Shown: one piece after another, positions 54,321 through 63,289 of the stretch | Numbering within the stretch: the stretch's first letter is position 1 | Layout of the letters: each line of letters begins with the position of its first letter | Assembly: GCA_964582225.1 (NCBI GenBank) | Contig: CAZORA010000005.1 | Span: 50,464-114,463, forward strand | Reading direction: 5' to 3' | DNA length: 64,000 nt | Origin: Dokdonella_A sp964582225 | Lineage (GTDB): Bacteria > Pseudomonadota > Gammaproteobacteria > Xanthomonadales > Rhodanobacteraceae | Position numbers and translations under genes: made by a program | Notes under the pieces: generated by a model | What the model was told of the DNA's origin: nothing | The model's input: the letters and a program-made list of their open reading frames with translations, nothing else | Databases searched by the model: none

Positions 54321-54518
54321 CATGTTTCTCCGTGAGCGTCGAAGCCTGTACCGGGTGGGAAGCCCTTGCGCAGCGGCGATCTCGCGCGCGGCGAATCAAA
54401 CCCGAAATCGAAATACTACCGCTGCAAACTGCACCGCGTCGGGCTCTGCGGCGCCTCGCGGCTGCGGCGCTACACTCAGCCTCGGGGCCGAACGGTGGCC
54501 GCTGCGGACGAGGGGAGC

Positions 54519-54914
54519 ATGTCGATCGAACTCACGATGCTGGGATGGGCGGCAGTGCTGGGGCTGGTGCATTTGCTGCTGCCGGCGGTCTTCGTGTTCC
54601 GCAGCCGCGGGCTTGGCTGGATCGTCGGCAACCGGGACGACCCCGGCGCCCCGCTCGGGCCCTACGGCGAGCGCTCGCTGCGCGCGCAGCGCAATTTCCT
54701 GGAAAGCTTCGTTCTGTTCGCCGCGCTGGTGCTGGCGGTGCTCGCAGCAGGCAAGAGCGGCGAGCGCAGCGCACTCGCGGTGCAGCTCTACTTCTGGGCG
54801 CGGCTGATTTATCTTCCCGTCTACGTGCTCGGGGTACCCTGGTTGCGCTCGCTGATCTGGGCAGTGTCGCTGGTCGCGATCGTCTGCCTGGCGGTGGTGC
54901 TGCTCGCGCTCTGA
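54519..54914 (+). CDS. MAPEG family membrane protein
   Basis: 131 residues from ATG 54519 (GAGGGGAG immediately upstream, unusually close). Four membrane helices with MAPEG-like arrangement: WAAVLGLVHLLLPAVFVFR, a loop GNRDDPGAPLGPYGERSLRAQRNFLESF (the conserved R-x-x-N-x-x-E glutathione-binding pattern) and ARLIYLPVYVLGVPWLRS. Family members are glutathione-dependent transferases or peroxidases, or have no known activity. A second small membrane gene follows 20 bp later. Confidence 0.85.
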   Translation: MSIELTMLGWAAVLGLVHLLLPAVFVFRSRGLGWIVGNRDDPGAPLGPYGERSLRAQRNFLESFVLFAALVLAVLAAGKSGERSALAVQLYFWARLIYLPVYVLGVPWLRSLIWAVSLVAIVCLAVVLLAL

Positions 54915-54934
54915 GTGCGGCTGGCGGCAGCACT

Positions 54935-55306
54935 GTGGCGCCGCCGCGGCGCGGGCTGCGCTGTCCGCGCTGCGGGCGCGAGGCGCTTTCCCTCTGGCGC
55001 AAGCTGCGGCTGGCGCCGCTCGGCAAGCTGGCCTGCGCCGGCTGCGGCGCAGCGCTGCGCCCGCGGCGGCTGCCGGGCGTCGTGCTTGCGATTCTCGGCA
55101 GCCTGCTCGGGGTGTTCTGCGGCGTTCTGCTGGTCGCGGCCGTCGGTTCGTTTGCTTCGGTGTGGAGTCTGTTCGGCACGTTCCTGGCCGGCACGCTGGC
55201 CGGCGAGCTGCTGGCGCATGCGCTCTACGTCTTCAGGGTGACTCTGGTCGCGGCGGAAGATCGCACTACACTGGAGCGTCGCGGCGGGCTTCGCCGCCGC
55301 CGCTGA
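54935..55306 (+). CDS. Small zinc-ribbon membrane protein, unknown function
   Basis: 123 residues from GTG 54935; weak Shine-Dalgarno. An N-terminal zinc ribbon (LRCPRCGREALSLW...LACAGCGAALRPRR, four cysteines) is followed by two membrane helices (about 50-72, LPGVVLAILGSLLGVFCGVLL; about 80-100, LFGTFLAGTLAGELLAHALY) and a short basic tail. Not recognised as a named family. Lies between the MAPEG gene and tryptophanase on the same strand, ending 17 bp before tnaA; the arrangement suggests co-transcription. Confidence 0.6.
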   Translation: MAPPRRGLRCPRCGREALSLWRKLRLAPLGKLACAGCGAALRPRRLPGVVLAILGSLLGVFCGVLLVAAVGSFASVWSLFGTFLAGTLAGELLAHALYVFRVTLVAAEDRTTLERRGGLRRRR

Positions 55307-55323
55307 TTTCCGGAGTTCCGCGC

Positions 55324-56697
55324 ATGGCGTTCAAGACCATCATCGAACCGTTTCGCATCCAGTCGGTCGCGCCCATGCGCATGAGCACGCAGGCCGAGCG
55401 GCGTGCGGCGATCGTCGAGGCGGGCTACAACTTGTTCAATCTCCACGCCGAAGACGTGCTGATCGACCTGCTGACCGATTCCGGCACCGGCGCGATGAGC
55501 CGCGACCAGTGGGCGGCGATCCAGCACGGCGACGAGTCCTACGCCGGCAGCCCCTCGTTCGAGATCTTCCGCCGCGCCGTGCAGGAGCTGTTTCCCTTTC
55601 GCCACGTGATTCCGACGCACCAGGGTCGCGCGGCGGAAAAGATCATCTTCACCGCGCTTGGCGGCAAGGGTCGCATCGTCCCCAGCAACACCCACTTCGA
55701 CACCACTCGCGCGAACGTCGAGTACAGCGGCGCCGAGGCGGTGGATCTGGTGATCGCCGAGGGCCGCGATCCGGCCAGCCTGCATCCTTTCAAGGGCAAC
55801 ATGGACATCGCCGCCCTGGATGCGCTGCTGAGCGAGCACGCGGGGCATGTGCCGGTGGTCTTTGTCACCATCACCAACAATTCTGGCGGCGGCCAGCCGG
55901 TGAGTCTCGCCAACTTGCGTGAGACGCGCGCGGTATGCACGAAGCACGGCGTGCCGCTGTTCCTCGATGCCTGCCGTTTCGCCGAGAACGCCTGGTTCAT
56001 CCGCGAGCGCGAGCCGGGGCAGGGCGAGCGCGAGGTGGCCGACATCGTGCGCGAGATGGCCTCGCTCGCCGACGGCATGACGATGAGCGCGAAGAAGGAC
56101 CCGATGGGCAACATCGGCGGCTGGCTGGCGCTGAACGACGATGCGCTGGCCGACGCCTGCCGCACCTTGCTGATCCTGACCGAAGGCTTCCCGACCTATG
56201 GTGGCCTTGCCGGTCGCGATCTCGAGGCCCTTGCGCAGGGCCTCAAGGAAGTCGTTGAGCACGACTACCTGCGCTATCGCATCCGCTCCACGGCCTATCT
56301 CGGTGAGGCGCTGCTGCGCTCCGGGATCCCGGTGGTGCAGCCGATCGGCGGTCACGCGGTCTATCTCGACGCGCGCGCGCTGCTGCCGCATATCCCACCC
56401 CTGCAGTACCCCGGTCAGGCGCTGGCGGTCGCGCTCTACCAGGTGGGCGGCGTGCGCGGCTGCGAAATCGGTACGGTGATGTTCGGCCGTCACCCCGACG
56501 GCAGCGAGACACCAGCGACGCTCGACCTGGTGCGCCTGGCGATCCCGCGGCGCACCTATACCCAAAGCCACATCGACTATGTGATCGAGGTCTGCCAGCA
56601 GGTGGCGGCAGACGCGGCGGGACTGCGCGGTTATCGCATCGTCGCCGAGCCACCGGCGCTGCGCCACTTCACCGCGCGTTTCGCGCCGGTCGACTGA
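55324..56697 (+). CDS. tnaA: Tryptophanase (beta-eliminating lyase)
   Basis: 457 residues from ATG 55324. Fold-type I PLP lyase: THQGRAAEKI (about 97-106) near the PLP phosphate, FLDACRFAENAWF with the Asp pairing the ring, and TMSAKKDPMGNIGG with the Schiff-base Lys. The C-terminus LRHFTARF keeps the His equivalent to E. coli TnaA His463, where tyrosine phenol-lyases have Phe, which favours indole-forming tryptophanase. It converts L-tryptophan to indole, pyruvate and ammonia. No tnaC leader peptide or tnaB permease is visible; the 17-bp gap to the previous gene leaves no room for an own leader. Confidence 0.93.
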   Translation: MAFKTIIEPFRIQSVAPMRMSTQAERRAAIVEAGYNLFNLHAEDVLIDLLTDSGTGAMSRDQWAAIQHGDESYAGSPSFEIFRRAVQELFPFRHVIPTHQGRAAEKIIFTALGGKGRIVPSNTHFDTTRANVEYSGAEAVDLVIAEGRDPASLHPFKGNMDIAALDALLSEHAGHVPVVFVTITNNSGGGQPVSLANLRETRAVCTKHGVPLFLDACRFAENAWFIREREPGQGEREVADIVREMASLADGMTMSAKKDPMGNIGGWLALNDDALADACRTLLILTEGFPTYGGLAGRDLEALAQGLKEVVEHDYLRYRIRSTAYLGEALLRSGIPVVQPIGGHAVYLDARALLPHIPPLQYPGQALAVALYQVGGVRGCEIGTVMFGRHPDGSETPATLDLVRLAIPRRTYTQSHIDYVIEVCQQVAADAAGLRGYRIVAEPPALRHFTARFAPVD

Positions 56698-56709
56698 GGC
56701 GCCGCGGTC

Positions 56710-58389
56710 TCAATCGAAGCCATCGGTGAAAATCAGGTCGCCTGCGCTGACCACCAGCAGGCTTGCGGACATCGGCGGCAGCGCGGCCAGACTGAGCGTG
56801 CTGCCGGCGAGCGTGCCGCTGCGCACTTGCTGCACCGGCTGTTCGGCGTCGAAGCCGTAGAGTCGCCACTGGGCTCCCGGTGCTGTCGCGAAGTGGATCG
56901 CGACATCCTGAGCGGATTCGGTCTTGTTGGTCAGCAGCAGCATCCTGCGCCCCGCATCCACGAACGCATAGGCGCCGATTCGGTCGATATCGGCACTCGT
57001 GGCCCGCGCGCTGCTGCCCGCGACCCGCGCCCCGGCGCCGTCATAGTTCAAAAACAGCTGGAAGGCGCGCTCGACCCGGGTGTTGGCCTCCGGCGCGATC
57101 CAGCGGTTGGCGAGATACACCCCCTCGCGGGCGAAGATGCCGAAGAGTTCCGCCTGGGCGACCGCTCCGCTCGCGGTGCCGTCGTTGCCCCAGCGGTATT
57201 CGGTGATGCCGAGCCGGGTCTCCGGACAGTACTGGTCGATCCAGCCGCGCACGCGGGGAATCAGGTTCGGCCGATCGTAGTGGTTGTCGTCCCAGTTGCC
57301 GAGATCGGAGATCCACGATTCGGAGACCCAGTTCGGGTCGTAGAGCTCCCTGAGCGCGCGCAGTCGGCGGGCCGCCGTCGCGCTCGAATCGTCATCGCTC
57401 ATCGATACGCCCGCGCCCTGCGGGTAGTAGTGCAGGTCGAGCACGTCGACCGCGCGCAGCCCGCCGGTGAGCGGGTTGGCGCAGATCTGCTGCAGATACC
57501 AGGCGACAAAGGGCAGGCCGCCGTGCGCGTCGCGGTCGGCTCCCTCGATACAGCTGTCGGCCGCGGAGCCGAACAGGTCACAGTAGCCCCAGGTGCTCGG
57601 TCCGGTCACCAGCGCGGTGGGATCCTCGCTCTTGATCATGGCGCCCCAGGTCAACGCCTTGCCGAGGGTCTCGTCATAGGTGGCCGGCGCCGGATGCACG
57701 TCGCGGTGAGTGGAATTCCACAGCATCACCTCGTTGTCGAGAGCGTAGAAGCGCACGCCGCCACCGTCCGCCGCGCCGAAGCGCGACTTCAGATGGACGA
57801 TCCAGCCCTTCCAGAAGTCCGCGCCCACCGCGGTCGAGGTGTCGGTCGGGTCGTTGCCGAGGACGAGGTCGCCATTCGTCCGCACGCCGTTGCCGGCGTC
57901 TGGATCCCAGGGATCGGAGTCCTGCTGCGGGCCGTACTTGGCGATCGAGAAGCCGGTGAAGTAGGGGTGCACGAGCGGGCTGTTCGCGCGCGGCGCCCAG
58001 CCGATGGTCGGCACCGTGATCAGCAGATCGCCGCCGTACTGACGGGTCTCGGCGATGAAGGAGTCGGCGGCGTTGCCGAGCGGCGGCTGCTGGCTGCGGT
58101 CACTGGCACCCGGGATGTTCTCGAAGTACCAGTCCGCGCCGGTGTTGTGTACGTCGATTTTCCAGTTGTAGCGCGAGGTGGCATTGCCGCCCCAGCGCCG
58201 CAGCGGGTAGCCCATCGTCGCGTTGCGCGCGGCGTCGCCGTAGTTGACGCCGAAGATCAGCGGGCTGAGCGGACGCAGATCGGCTGCGTGGTCGACCGAG
58301 ATTTCGACCGCGCCGGCGCCGGGAGCGCAGATGAGGACGGTGCCCAGGCAGAGTGTGGCGAGGCTGCCAGCGATGCGAAACTGTGACAT
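56710..58389 (-). CDS. Secreted GH44 glycoside hydrolase with IFTDGFD tail
   Basis: 559 residues. Signal peptide MSQFRIAGSLATLCLGTVLI...GAGA, then a GH44 endoglucanase/xyloglucanase domain: RWGGNATSRYNWKIDVHNTG, VRFYALDNEVMLW with the acid/base Glu and LGITEYRWGNDG with the nucleophile Glu, both in the expected strand ends of the TIM barrel. A small beta domain follows and the last residues are SAGDLIFTDGFD, the tail also found on the S8 peptidase and beta-helix protein. It should attack beta-1,4-glucan or xyloglucan outside the cell. Convergent with tnaA. Confidence 0.92.
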   Translation of the reverse strand: MSQFRIAGSLATLCLGTVLICAPGAGAVEISVDHAADLRPLSPLIFGVNYGDAARNATMGYPLRRWGGNATSRYNWKIDVHNTGADWYFENIPGASDRSQQPPLGNAADSFIAETRQYGGDLLITVPTIGWAPRANSPLVHPYFTGFSIAKYGPQQDSDPWDPDAGNGVRTNGDLVLGNDPTDTSTAVGADFWKGWIVHLKSRFGAADGGGVRFYALDNEVMLWNSTHRDVHPAPATYDETLGKALTWGAMIKSEDPTALVTGPSTWGYCDLFGSAADSCIEGADRDAHGGLPFVAWYLQQICANPLTGGLRAVDVLDLHYYPQGAGVSMSDDDSSATAARRLRALRELYDPNWVSESWISDLGNWDDNHYDRPNLIPRVRGWIDQYCPETRLGITEYRWGNDGTASGAVAQAELFGIFAREGVYLANRWIAPEANTRVERAFQLFLNYDGAGARVAGSSARATSADIDRIGAYAFVDAGRRMLLLTNKTESAQDVAIHFATAPGAQWRLYGFDAEQPVQQVRSGTLAGSTLSLAALPPMSASLLVVSAGDLIFTDGFD

Positions 58390-58992
58390 GGTCGATCTCC
58401 GGGAAGTCAGCGGACCCGAGGCAGGCGAAAGTCACGAAAGCCCGAGGCGACGCAGACGATGCTGGCACCGCCATCGATGTTTACAGATAATCGCGGCTCC
58501 TGGGAGTGCTCGTAAAGCGCGATCCCGCGCTGTGGCGGATCGCCACGGCGCTCCACGCGACCGATATCGCGCTGCGGCGGCCATTGATCCGGGGGACGAT
58601 GACCCAATCGTGGGACCCGCAAGCCAGACGGTGGCGCCGCGCGCCGATTTCACACCCTGACATGGATCAAGGCGTGTTGCCTGAGCCGAGCGCCAACATG
58701 AAGCGCATGAACGACGCAGCATGGTTCGTGATCGACCCGCTCGCGGGCGCGTTGCGATCGTGTCGAGCGGATGCGCAGTCCGCTGCGACGCAGCACGACG
58801 AGGTGCCGCGCGCGGTTTCTCGCGGACGACTTTCTTCACGACCTGCGGCGAGCTCCGGCTGTCGCGCATGATGTTCCCTGCGGATGGTTGCGCGCGGCCC
58901 GGCTGCCGCTTGCGCGCATTCGCGTCGAGACGCTGCCTGAATCGCTGGCAGGCAGACGTGCGTCCTTGACCAGCGGTCGCGAGAGAGTGGAA
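58390..58992. other. Intergenic region upstream of nadA, no gene seen
   Basis: 603 bp between the divergent GH44 and nadA genes. Open frames here are arginine-rich and lack family resemblance; none is called. One 7-bp stem (GCGATCC/GGATCGC, 58519-58525 and 58537-58543) was noticed. No riboswitch or NAD-regulator box could be identified. Confidence 0.5.
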
Positions 58993-60018
58993 ATGAGTGC
59001 GATCAGTCCCTGGCCCGTGCCGACCTGGCGCGATGAGCTCGAAGAGGAATACGCGGCCCTGCGGGCGCGCATCGAGCACCTGGTGCCGTGCCTGGAGTGG
59101 CAGCTGCACCTGCCCTGGATCGAGGCGATCAACCGCCTCAAGCGCGAGCGCGGCGCGGTCATCATGGCGCACAACTATCAGGCGCCCGAGATCTTCCACG
59201 GCGTCGCCGACATCACCGGCGACTCGCTGGCGCTGGCGCAGGCCGCAGCGACCTGCGACAGCGACCTGATCGTGCTCTGTGGCGTGCACTTCATGGCCGA
59301 GTCGGTCAAGGTGCTGGCGCCGAACAAGACCGTGCTGATCCCCGACCTCGAAGCGGGCTGCTCGCTGGCCGCATCGATCACCGCCGAGGACGTGCGCGCG
59401 CTGCGCCGCCAGCATCCGGGCGTGCCGGTGGTGACCTACGTCAACACCTCCGCTGCGGTGAAGGCCGAGTGCGATGTCTGCTGCACTTCCGCGAACGCAG
59501 TGCGCGTGGTCGAGTCGCTGGGCGTCGACAAGGTGATCTTCGTTCCCGACGCCTATCTCGGCAAGCACGTCGCCAAGCTGACCGGGGTTGAGCTGGTGCT
59601 CTGGCACGGCACCTGCATCGTCCATGAAAAGTTCACCGCCGCCGAAACGCGCGACGCACGCAAGCGCTTCAATGCGAAGATCGTGGCGCACCCCGAGTGC
59701 CCGCCGGACGTGCTGGCGGAAGCGGATTTCGTCGGCTCGACCAGCGCCATGGGCCGCTGGCTGGAGAAGGAAAAACCAGAGCGGGTGGCAATGATCACCG
59801 AGTGCTCGATGGCCGACAACCTGCGCGCGCAGTTCCCGCAGACCGAGTTCATCAAGCCCTGCAACCTGTGCCCCTACATGCAAAAGATCACCCTGCAGAA
59901 CCTTTACGCGAGCCTTTGCCACCTGCAGTTCGAGATCACCATTCCGGACGAGGTGATCGCCGGCGCGCGCCGCTCGCTGGAGCGGATGCTCGAAATAGGG
60001 CGCGCCGAGAAGGTATGA
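58993..60018 (+). CDS. nadA: Quinolinate synthase
   Basis: 341 residues from ATG 58993 with GAGAG upstream. Condenses iminoaspartate (from NadB) with dihydroxyacetone phosphate to quinolinate, using a [4Fe-4S] cluster. Candidate cluster cysteines lie in LIVLCGVHFM, LWHGTCIVHE and KPCNLCPYM. Other conserved stretches: IMAHNYQAPEIFHGVADITGDSLAL and VPVVTYVNTSAAVKAECDVCCTS. Overlaps nadB by four bases (ATGA, 60015-60018), so stoichiometric synthesis of the pair is likely. Confidence 0.95.
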   Translation: MSAISPWPVPTWRDELEEEYAALRARIEHLVPCLEWQLHLPWIEAINRLKRERGAVIMAHNYQAPEIFHGVADITGDSLALAQAAATCDSDLIVLCGVHFMAESVKVLAPNKTVLIPDLEAGCSLAASITAEDVRALRRQHPGVPVVTYVNTSAAVKAECDVCCTSANAVRVVESLGVDKVIFVPDAYLGKHVAKLTGVELVLWHGTCIVHEKFTAAETRDARKRFNAKIVAHPECPPDVLAEADFVGSTSAMGRWLEKEKPERVAMITECSMADNLRAQFPQTEFIKPCNLCPYMQKITLQNLYASLCHLQFEITIPDEVIAGARRSLERMLEIGRAEKV

Positions 60019-61487
60019 CCGAGCCGGTCGTGATCGTGGGCGCCGGGGCCGCCGGGCTGGCCACGGCGCTCGCGCTTGCGCCGCGGCCGGTGGTGCTGGT
60101 CTGCCGCGGCGCGAGCGGCAGCGGCAGCGCCAGCGAGCTGGCCCAGGGCGGCCTCGCCGCGGCGCTCGACGACGGCGACGAGGTCGAGGCGCATTTCCAC
60201 GACACGCTCACAGCCGGCGCCTTTCACAACGACGTCGAGCGCACGCGCTGGCTCTGCGCGCAGGCGCCGGGCGTGGTGCGCTGGCTCGAGGAGCAGGGCG
60301 TCGCCTTCGACCGCGACATCGCGGGCCGACTGTTGCTCGGTCGCGAGGGCGGCCACGGCCGGGCCCGCATCGCGCACGCCGGCGGCGACGCGACCGGCGC
60401 CGCAATCGTGCGGGCGCTGGCGGCGCGCGCACGCGAGGCACGACATATCGAGTGGTGCGGCGGACTCGAGGTCGACGCGCTCGGCTTGCGCGACGGGCGC
60501 GTCTGCAGCGTGGGCGCACAGGCCGCAGACGGCACGCGCGTGCGGATCGAAGCGCGCGCCGTGGTGCTCGCCACCGGCGGGCTCGGCGCGCTGTATGCGC
60601 GCACCAGCAACCCGCCCGGTGCGGTCGGCTCGGGCCTCGCGCTGGCGCTGCTGGCCGGCGCGAGCGCGCGTGATTTGGAGTTCGTCCAGTTTCACCCGAC
60701 CGCGCTCGACGTGCCCAGCCAGGTAACCCTGCCCCTGATCACGGAGGCGCTGCGGGGCGCGGGAGCGCACCTGCTGGTGGGCGACGAGGCGCAGCCGCTG
60801 ATGGCGGGCGTGCACCCGCAGGGCGACCTGGCGCCGCGCGACGTAGTGGCGCGCGAGGTATGGCGGGCTCGCAACCGCGGAGCCGCGGTGTATCTCGATG
60901 CCACCGGAATCGGCAGCGACTGGCAGCGCAGGTTCCCGACCGTGCTGGCCTCGTGCCTTGCCCACGGCATCGATCCCGCGACCACGCCGATTCCGGTTGC
61001 CCCGGCGGCCCATTTCCACATGGGCGGCATCGAGGTCGACGCCGACGGCCGCAGCAGCCTCGCGGGCCTGCATGCGGTCGGCGAGGTTGCCTGCACGGGG
61101 GTGCACGGAGCGAATCGCCTCGCCAGCAACTCGCTGCTCGAGGGCGTCGCCTTCGGCCGCCGCCTGGGCGCGATGCTCGCGGTCGAGCGCGGCGCCGCAG
61201 CGGCCGATGGGCAGCTGCGCTGGCGGCAGCTCGGCCCGAGCCTGTCGCCCGCGCGAATGGCCGAGCTGCGCGAGCTCCTGTGGCGGGCGGCGGGACCGGA
61301 GCGCTCGGCCGCGCAGCTTGCCGCCGCGCGTGACGCCTGCGTCGGCTGGCGCACGGAGGGTTGGCAGGCGCGGCTTGCGGCGGATATTCTTGCTGCTGCG
61401 CTGTATCGCGGCGACAGTCTGGGTGCCCACTGGCGCAGCGATTCAGGCGCCGCGGCATCCGCTGCGCGGCGCGCAGCCGCTTCCTGA
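60015..61487 (+). CDS. nadB: L-aspartate oxidase
   Basis: 490 residues from ATG 60015. FAD-dependent oxidase making iminoaspartate for NadA. N-terminal dinucleotide fold VVIVGAGAAGLATALAL, SELAQGGLAAALD, VQFHPTALDVP and HFHMGGIEVDADGRSSLAGL, GVHGANRLASNSLLE. Size and motifs match NadB rather than succinate dehydrogenase. nadC is not in the window. fabA begins 57 bp downstream and could be co-transcribed. Confidence 0.94.
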   Translation: MTEPVVIVGAGAAGLATALALAPRPVVLVCRGASGSGSASELAQGGLAAALDDGDEVEAHFHDTLTAGAFHNDVERTRWLCAQAPGVVRWLEEQGVAFDRDIAGRLLLGREGGHGRARIAHAGGDATGAAIVRALAARAREARHIEWCGGLEVDALGLRDGRVCSVGAQAADGTRVRIEARAVVLATGGLGALYARTSNPPGAVGSGLALALLAGASARDLEFVQFHPTALDVPSQVTLPLITEALRGAGAHLLVGDEAQPLMAGVHPQGDLAPRDVVAREVWRARNRGAAVYLDATGIGSDWQRRFPTVLASCLAHGIDPATTPIPVAPAAHFHMGGIEVDADGRSSLAGLHAVGEVACTGVHGANRLASNSLLEGVAFGRRLGAMLAVERGAAAADGQLRWRQLGPSLSPARMAELRELLWRAAGPERSAAQLAAARDACVGWRTEGWQARLAADILAAALYRGDSLGAHWRSDSGAAASAARRAAAS

Positions 61488-61544
61488 CGCCCATCAGGCT
61501 GCGCGTTACCGCGGGTTTCCTCATTTCCGGAATCACTTTACTTC

Positions 61545-62072
61545 ATGCAGACTGCTCCGACTCGACCGACCTCGCTTGACCGCGAGCAGCTTTTCTCCTG
61601 CGCGCGCGGCGAAATGTTCGGTCCCGGCAACGCCCGCCTGCCGATGCCGCCGATGCTGATGTTTGACCGCATCGTGCGCATCGACGAACACGGCGGCGCG
61701 CACGGCAAGGGCTATCTCGAGGCCGAGCTCGATATCCACCCGGACCTCTGGTTCTTCGGCTGTCACTTCGAAGGCGATCCGGTCATGCCGGGCTGCCTGG
61801 GGCTGGATGCGATGTGGCAACTCGCCGGCTTTTATCTGCCCTGGCTTGGCGAGCCTGGGCGCGGTCGCGCGCTCGGCGTCGGTGAGGTCAAGTTCACCGG
61901 ACAGGTCCTGCCCACGGCAAAGCGAGTACGCTACGTCATCGACGTCAGTCGCGTGGTGCGCGGGCGGCTCAAGGTGGTGGTCGCCGACGGTCACACTTTC
62001 GTTGACGATCGCCTGATCTACAGCGCGAAGGAGCTTCGCGTCGGCTTGTTCCAATCAACGGACGGTTTCTGA
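61545..62072 (+). CDS. fabA: 3-hydroxydecanoyl-ACP dehydratase/isomerase
   Basis: 175 residues, usual FabA length. Introduces and isomerises the double bond at the C10 stage for anaerobic-type unsaturated fatty acid synthesis. Catalytic His in FFGCHFEGDPVMPGCLGLDAMWQLAGFY together with the Asp of GLDAMWQL. Followed by fabB with a one-base overlap (TGATG, 62070-62074), the conserved pair supplying unsaturated chains; those chains are substrates for the Cfa enzyme encoded at 24804. Confidence 0.95.
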   Translation: MQTAPTRPTSLDREQLFSCARGEMFGPGNARLPMPPMLMFDRIVRIDEHGGAHGKGYLEAELDIHPDLWFFGCHFEGDPVMPGCLGLDAMWQLAGFYLPWLGEPGRGRALGVGEVKFTGQVLPTAKRVRYVIDVSRVVRGRLKVVVADGHTFVDDRLIYSAKELRVGLFQSTDGF

Positions 62073-63280
62073 TGCGTCGCGTCGTGGTTACCGGAATGGG
62101 GATCGTGTCTTGCCTCGGCAACAAGGCCGAGCACGTCGCGCGCGCGCTGCGCGAGGGCATCAGCGGCCTGCGCGCGGTGCCGGAATATGCCGAGCGCGGC
62201 CTGCGCAGTCATGTGGCAGGCGTGCCGCAGATCGACCTGGTGGCAGAGATCGACCGCAAGCTGAAGCGTTTCATGGGCGACGCCGCGGCCTACGCCTACG
62301 TCGCGATGCGCGACGCGATCACCGATGCCGGCCTCAGCATCGAGCGCATCCGCCATCCGCGCATCGGCGTGATCGCGGGCTCCGGCGGTGGTTCGGCCGA
62401 GTGGCAGATCGAAACCGGGGATCTGCTGCGCACCAAGGGCGTGCGCCGCATCGGCCCGTACATGGTGCCGCGCACCATGTGCTCGACGGTATCGGCCACC
62501 CTGGCTACGGCCTTCGGCATCCTTGGCCTCAGCTACTCGATCGCCGCAGCTTGCGCGACGTCTGCGCACTGCATCGGCGCCGGGGCCGACCTGATCCGCC
62601 ATGGCGCGCAGGACATCGTGTTCGCCGGCGGCGGCGAGGAGCTGCACTGGGGCATGACCGCCCAGTTCGATGCCATGGGCGCGCTTTCGACCGCTTTCAA
62701 CGAGCAGCCCGAGCGCGCTTCGCGACCCTATGACGCGGCCCGCGACGGCTTTGTCATTGCTGGTGGCGGCGGCATCCTGGTGCTCGAGGACTACGGACAC
62801 GCTTGCGCTCGTGGCGCGCGCATCTACGCCGAGCTGGTCGGCTACGGGGTGACCTCCGACGGCGCCGAAATGGTCGCGCCATCGGGCGAAGGCGCGGTGC
62901 GCTGCATGCGCATGGCGATGCAGGGCGTCGAGCGTCCGATCGACTACCTGAACACGCACGGCACCGGCACTCCGCTTGGCGACCTGATCGAGCTCGAGGC
63001 GGTGCGTGAAGCCTTCGGCGGCGATCCGCCGCCGCTGTCCTCGACCAAGTCGCTCACCGGCCATTCGCTCGGCGCCGCCAGCGTGCACGAGGCGATCTAC
63101 AGCCTGCTGATGATGCAGGAAGGCTTTCTTGCCGGCTCAGTCAACATCGATTCGCTGGATCCGCGCGCCGAAGGCTTTCCCATCGTGCGCGCGAGTCGCG
63201 ACGCCGCGCTGCAGACGGTGATGTCGAACAGCTTCGGCTTTGGCGGCACCAACGCCAGTCTGGTCTTCAGCCGCGCCTGA
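62072..63280 (+). CDS. fabB: 3-oxoacyl-ACP synthase I
   Basis: 402 residues. Elongating condensing enzyme needed for unsaturated fatty acids. Active site Cys in AAACATSAHCIGAG (about residue 163), His in YLNTHGTGTPLGD and Lys/His in TKSLTGHSLGAA. The order fabA-fabB and the ACATSAH signature favour FabB over FabF. The sequence after the stop (63281 on) is decayed transposase DNA. Confidence 0.95.
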   Translation: MRRVVVTGMGIVSCLGNKAEHVARALREGISGLRAVPEYAERGLRSHVAGVPQIDLVAEIDRKLKRFMGDAAAYAYVAMRDAITDAGLSIERIRHPRIGVIAGSGGGSAEWQIETGDLLRTKGVRRIGPYMVPRTMCSTVSATLATAFGILGLSYSIAAACATSAHCIGAGADLIRHGAQDIVFAGGGEELHWGMTAQFDAMGALSTAFNEQPERASRPYDAARDGFVIAGGGGILVLEDYGHACARGARIYAELVGYGVTSDGAEMVAPSGEGAVRCMRMAMQGVERPIDYLNTHGTGTPLGDLIELEAVREAFGGDPPPLSSTKSLTGHSLGAASVHEAIYSLLMMQEGFLAGSVNIDSLDPRAEGFPIVRASRDAALQTVMSNSFGFGGTNASLVFSRA

Positions 63281-63289
63281 GCAAAGCTG

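Noticed and set aside
55307..55323. tnaC-like leader peptide
   Set aside because: Only 17 bp separate tnaA from the preceding gene; no Trp-containing short frame with a stop fits.
55324..56697. Tyrosine phenol-lyase
   Set aside because: The C-terminal motif has His (LRHFTARF) as in tryptophanase, not the Phe of tyrosine phenol-lyase.
58390..58992. Small protein-coding genes upstream of nadA
   Set aside because: Frames are arginine-rich, overlap each other and show no conserved motif or ribosome binding site.
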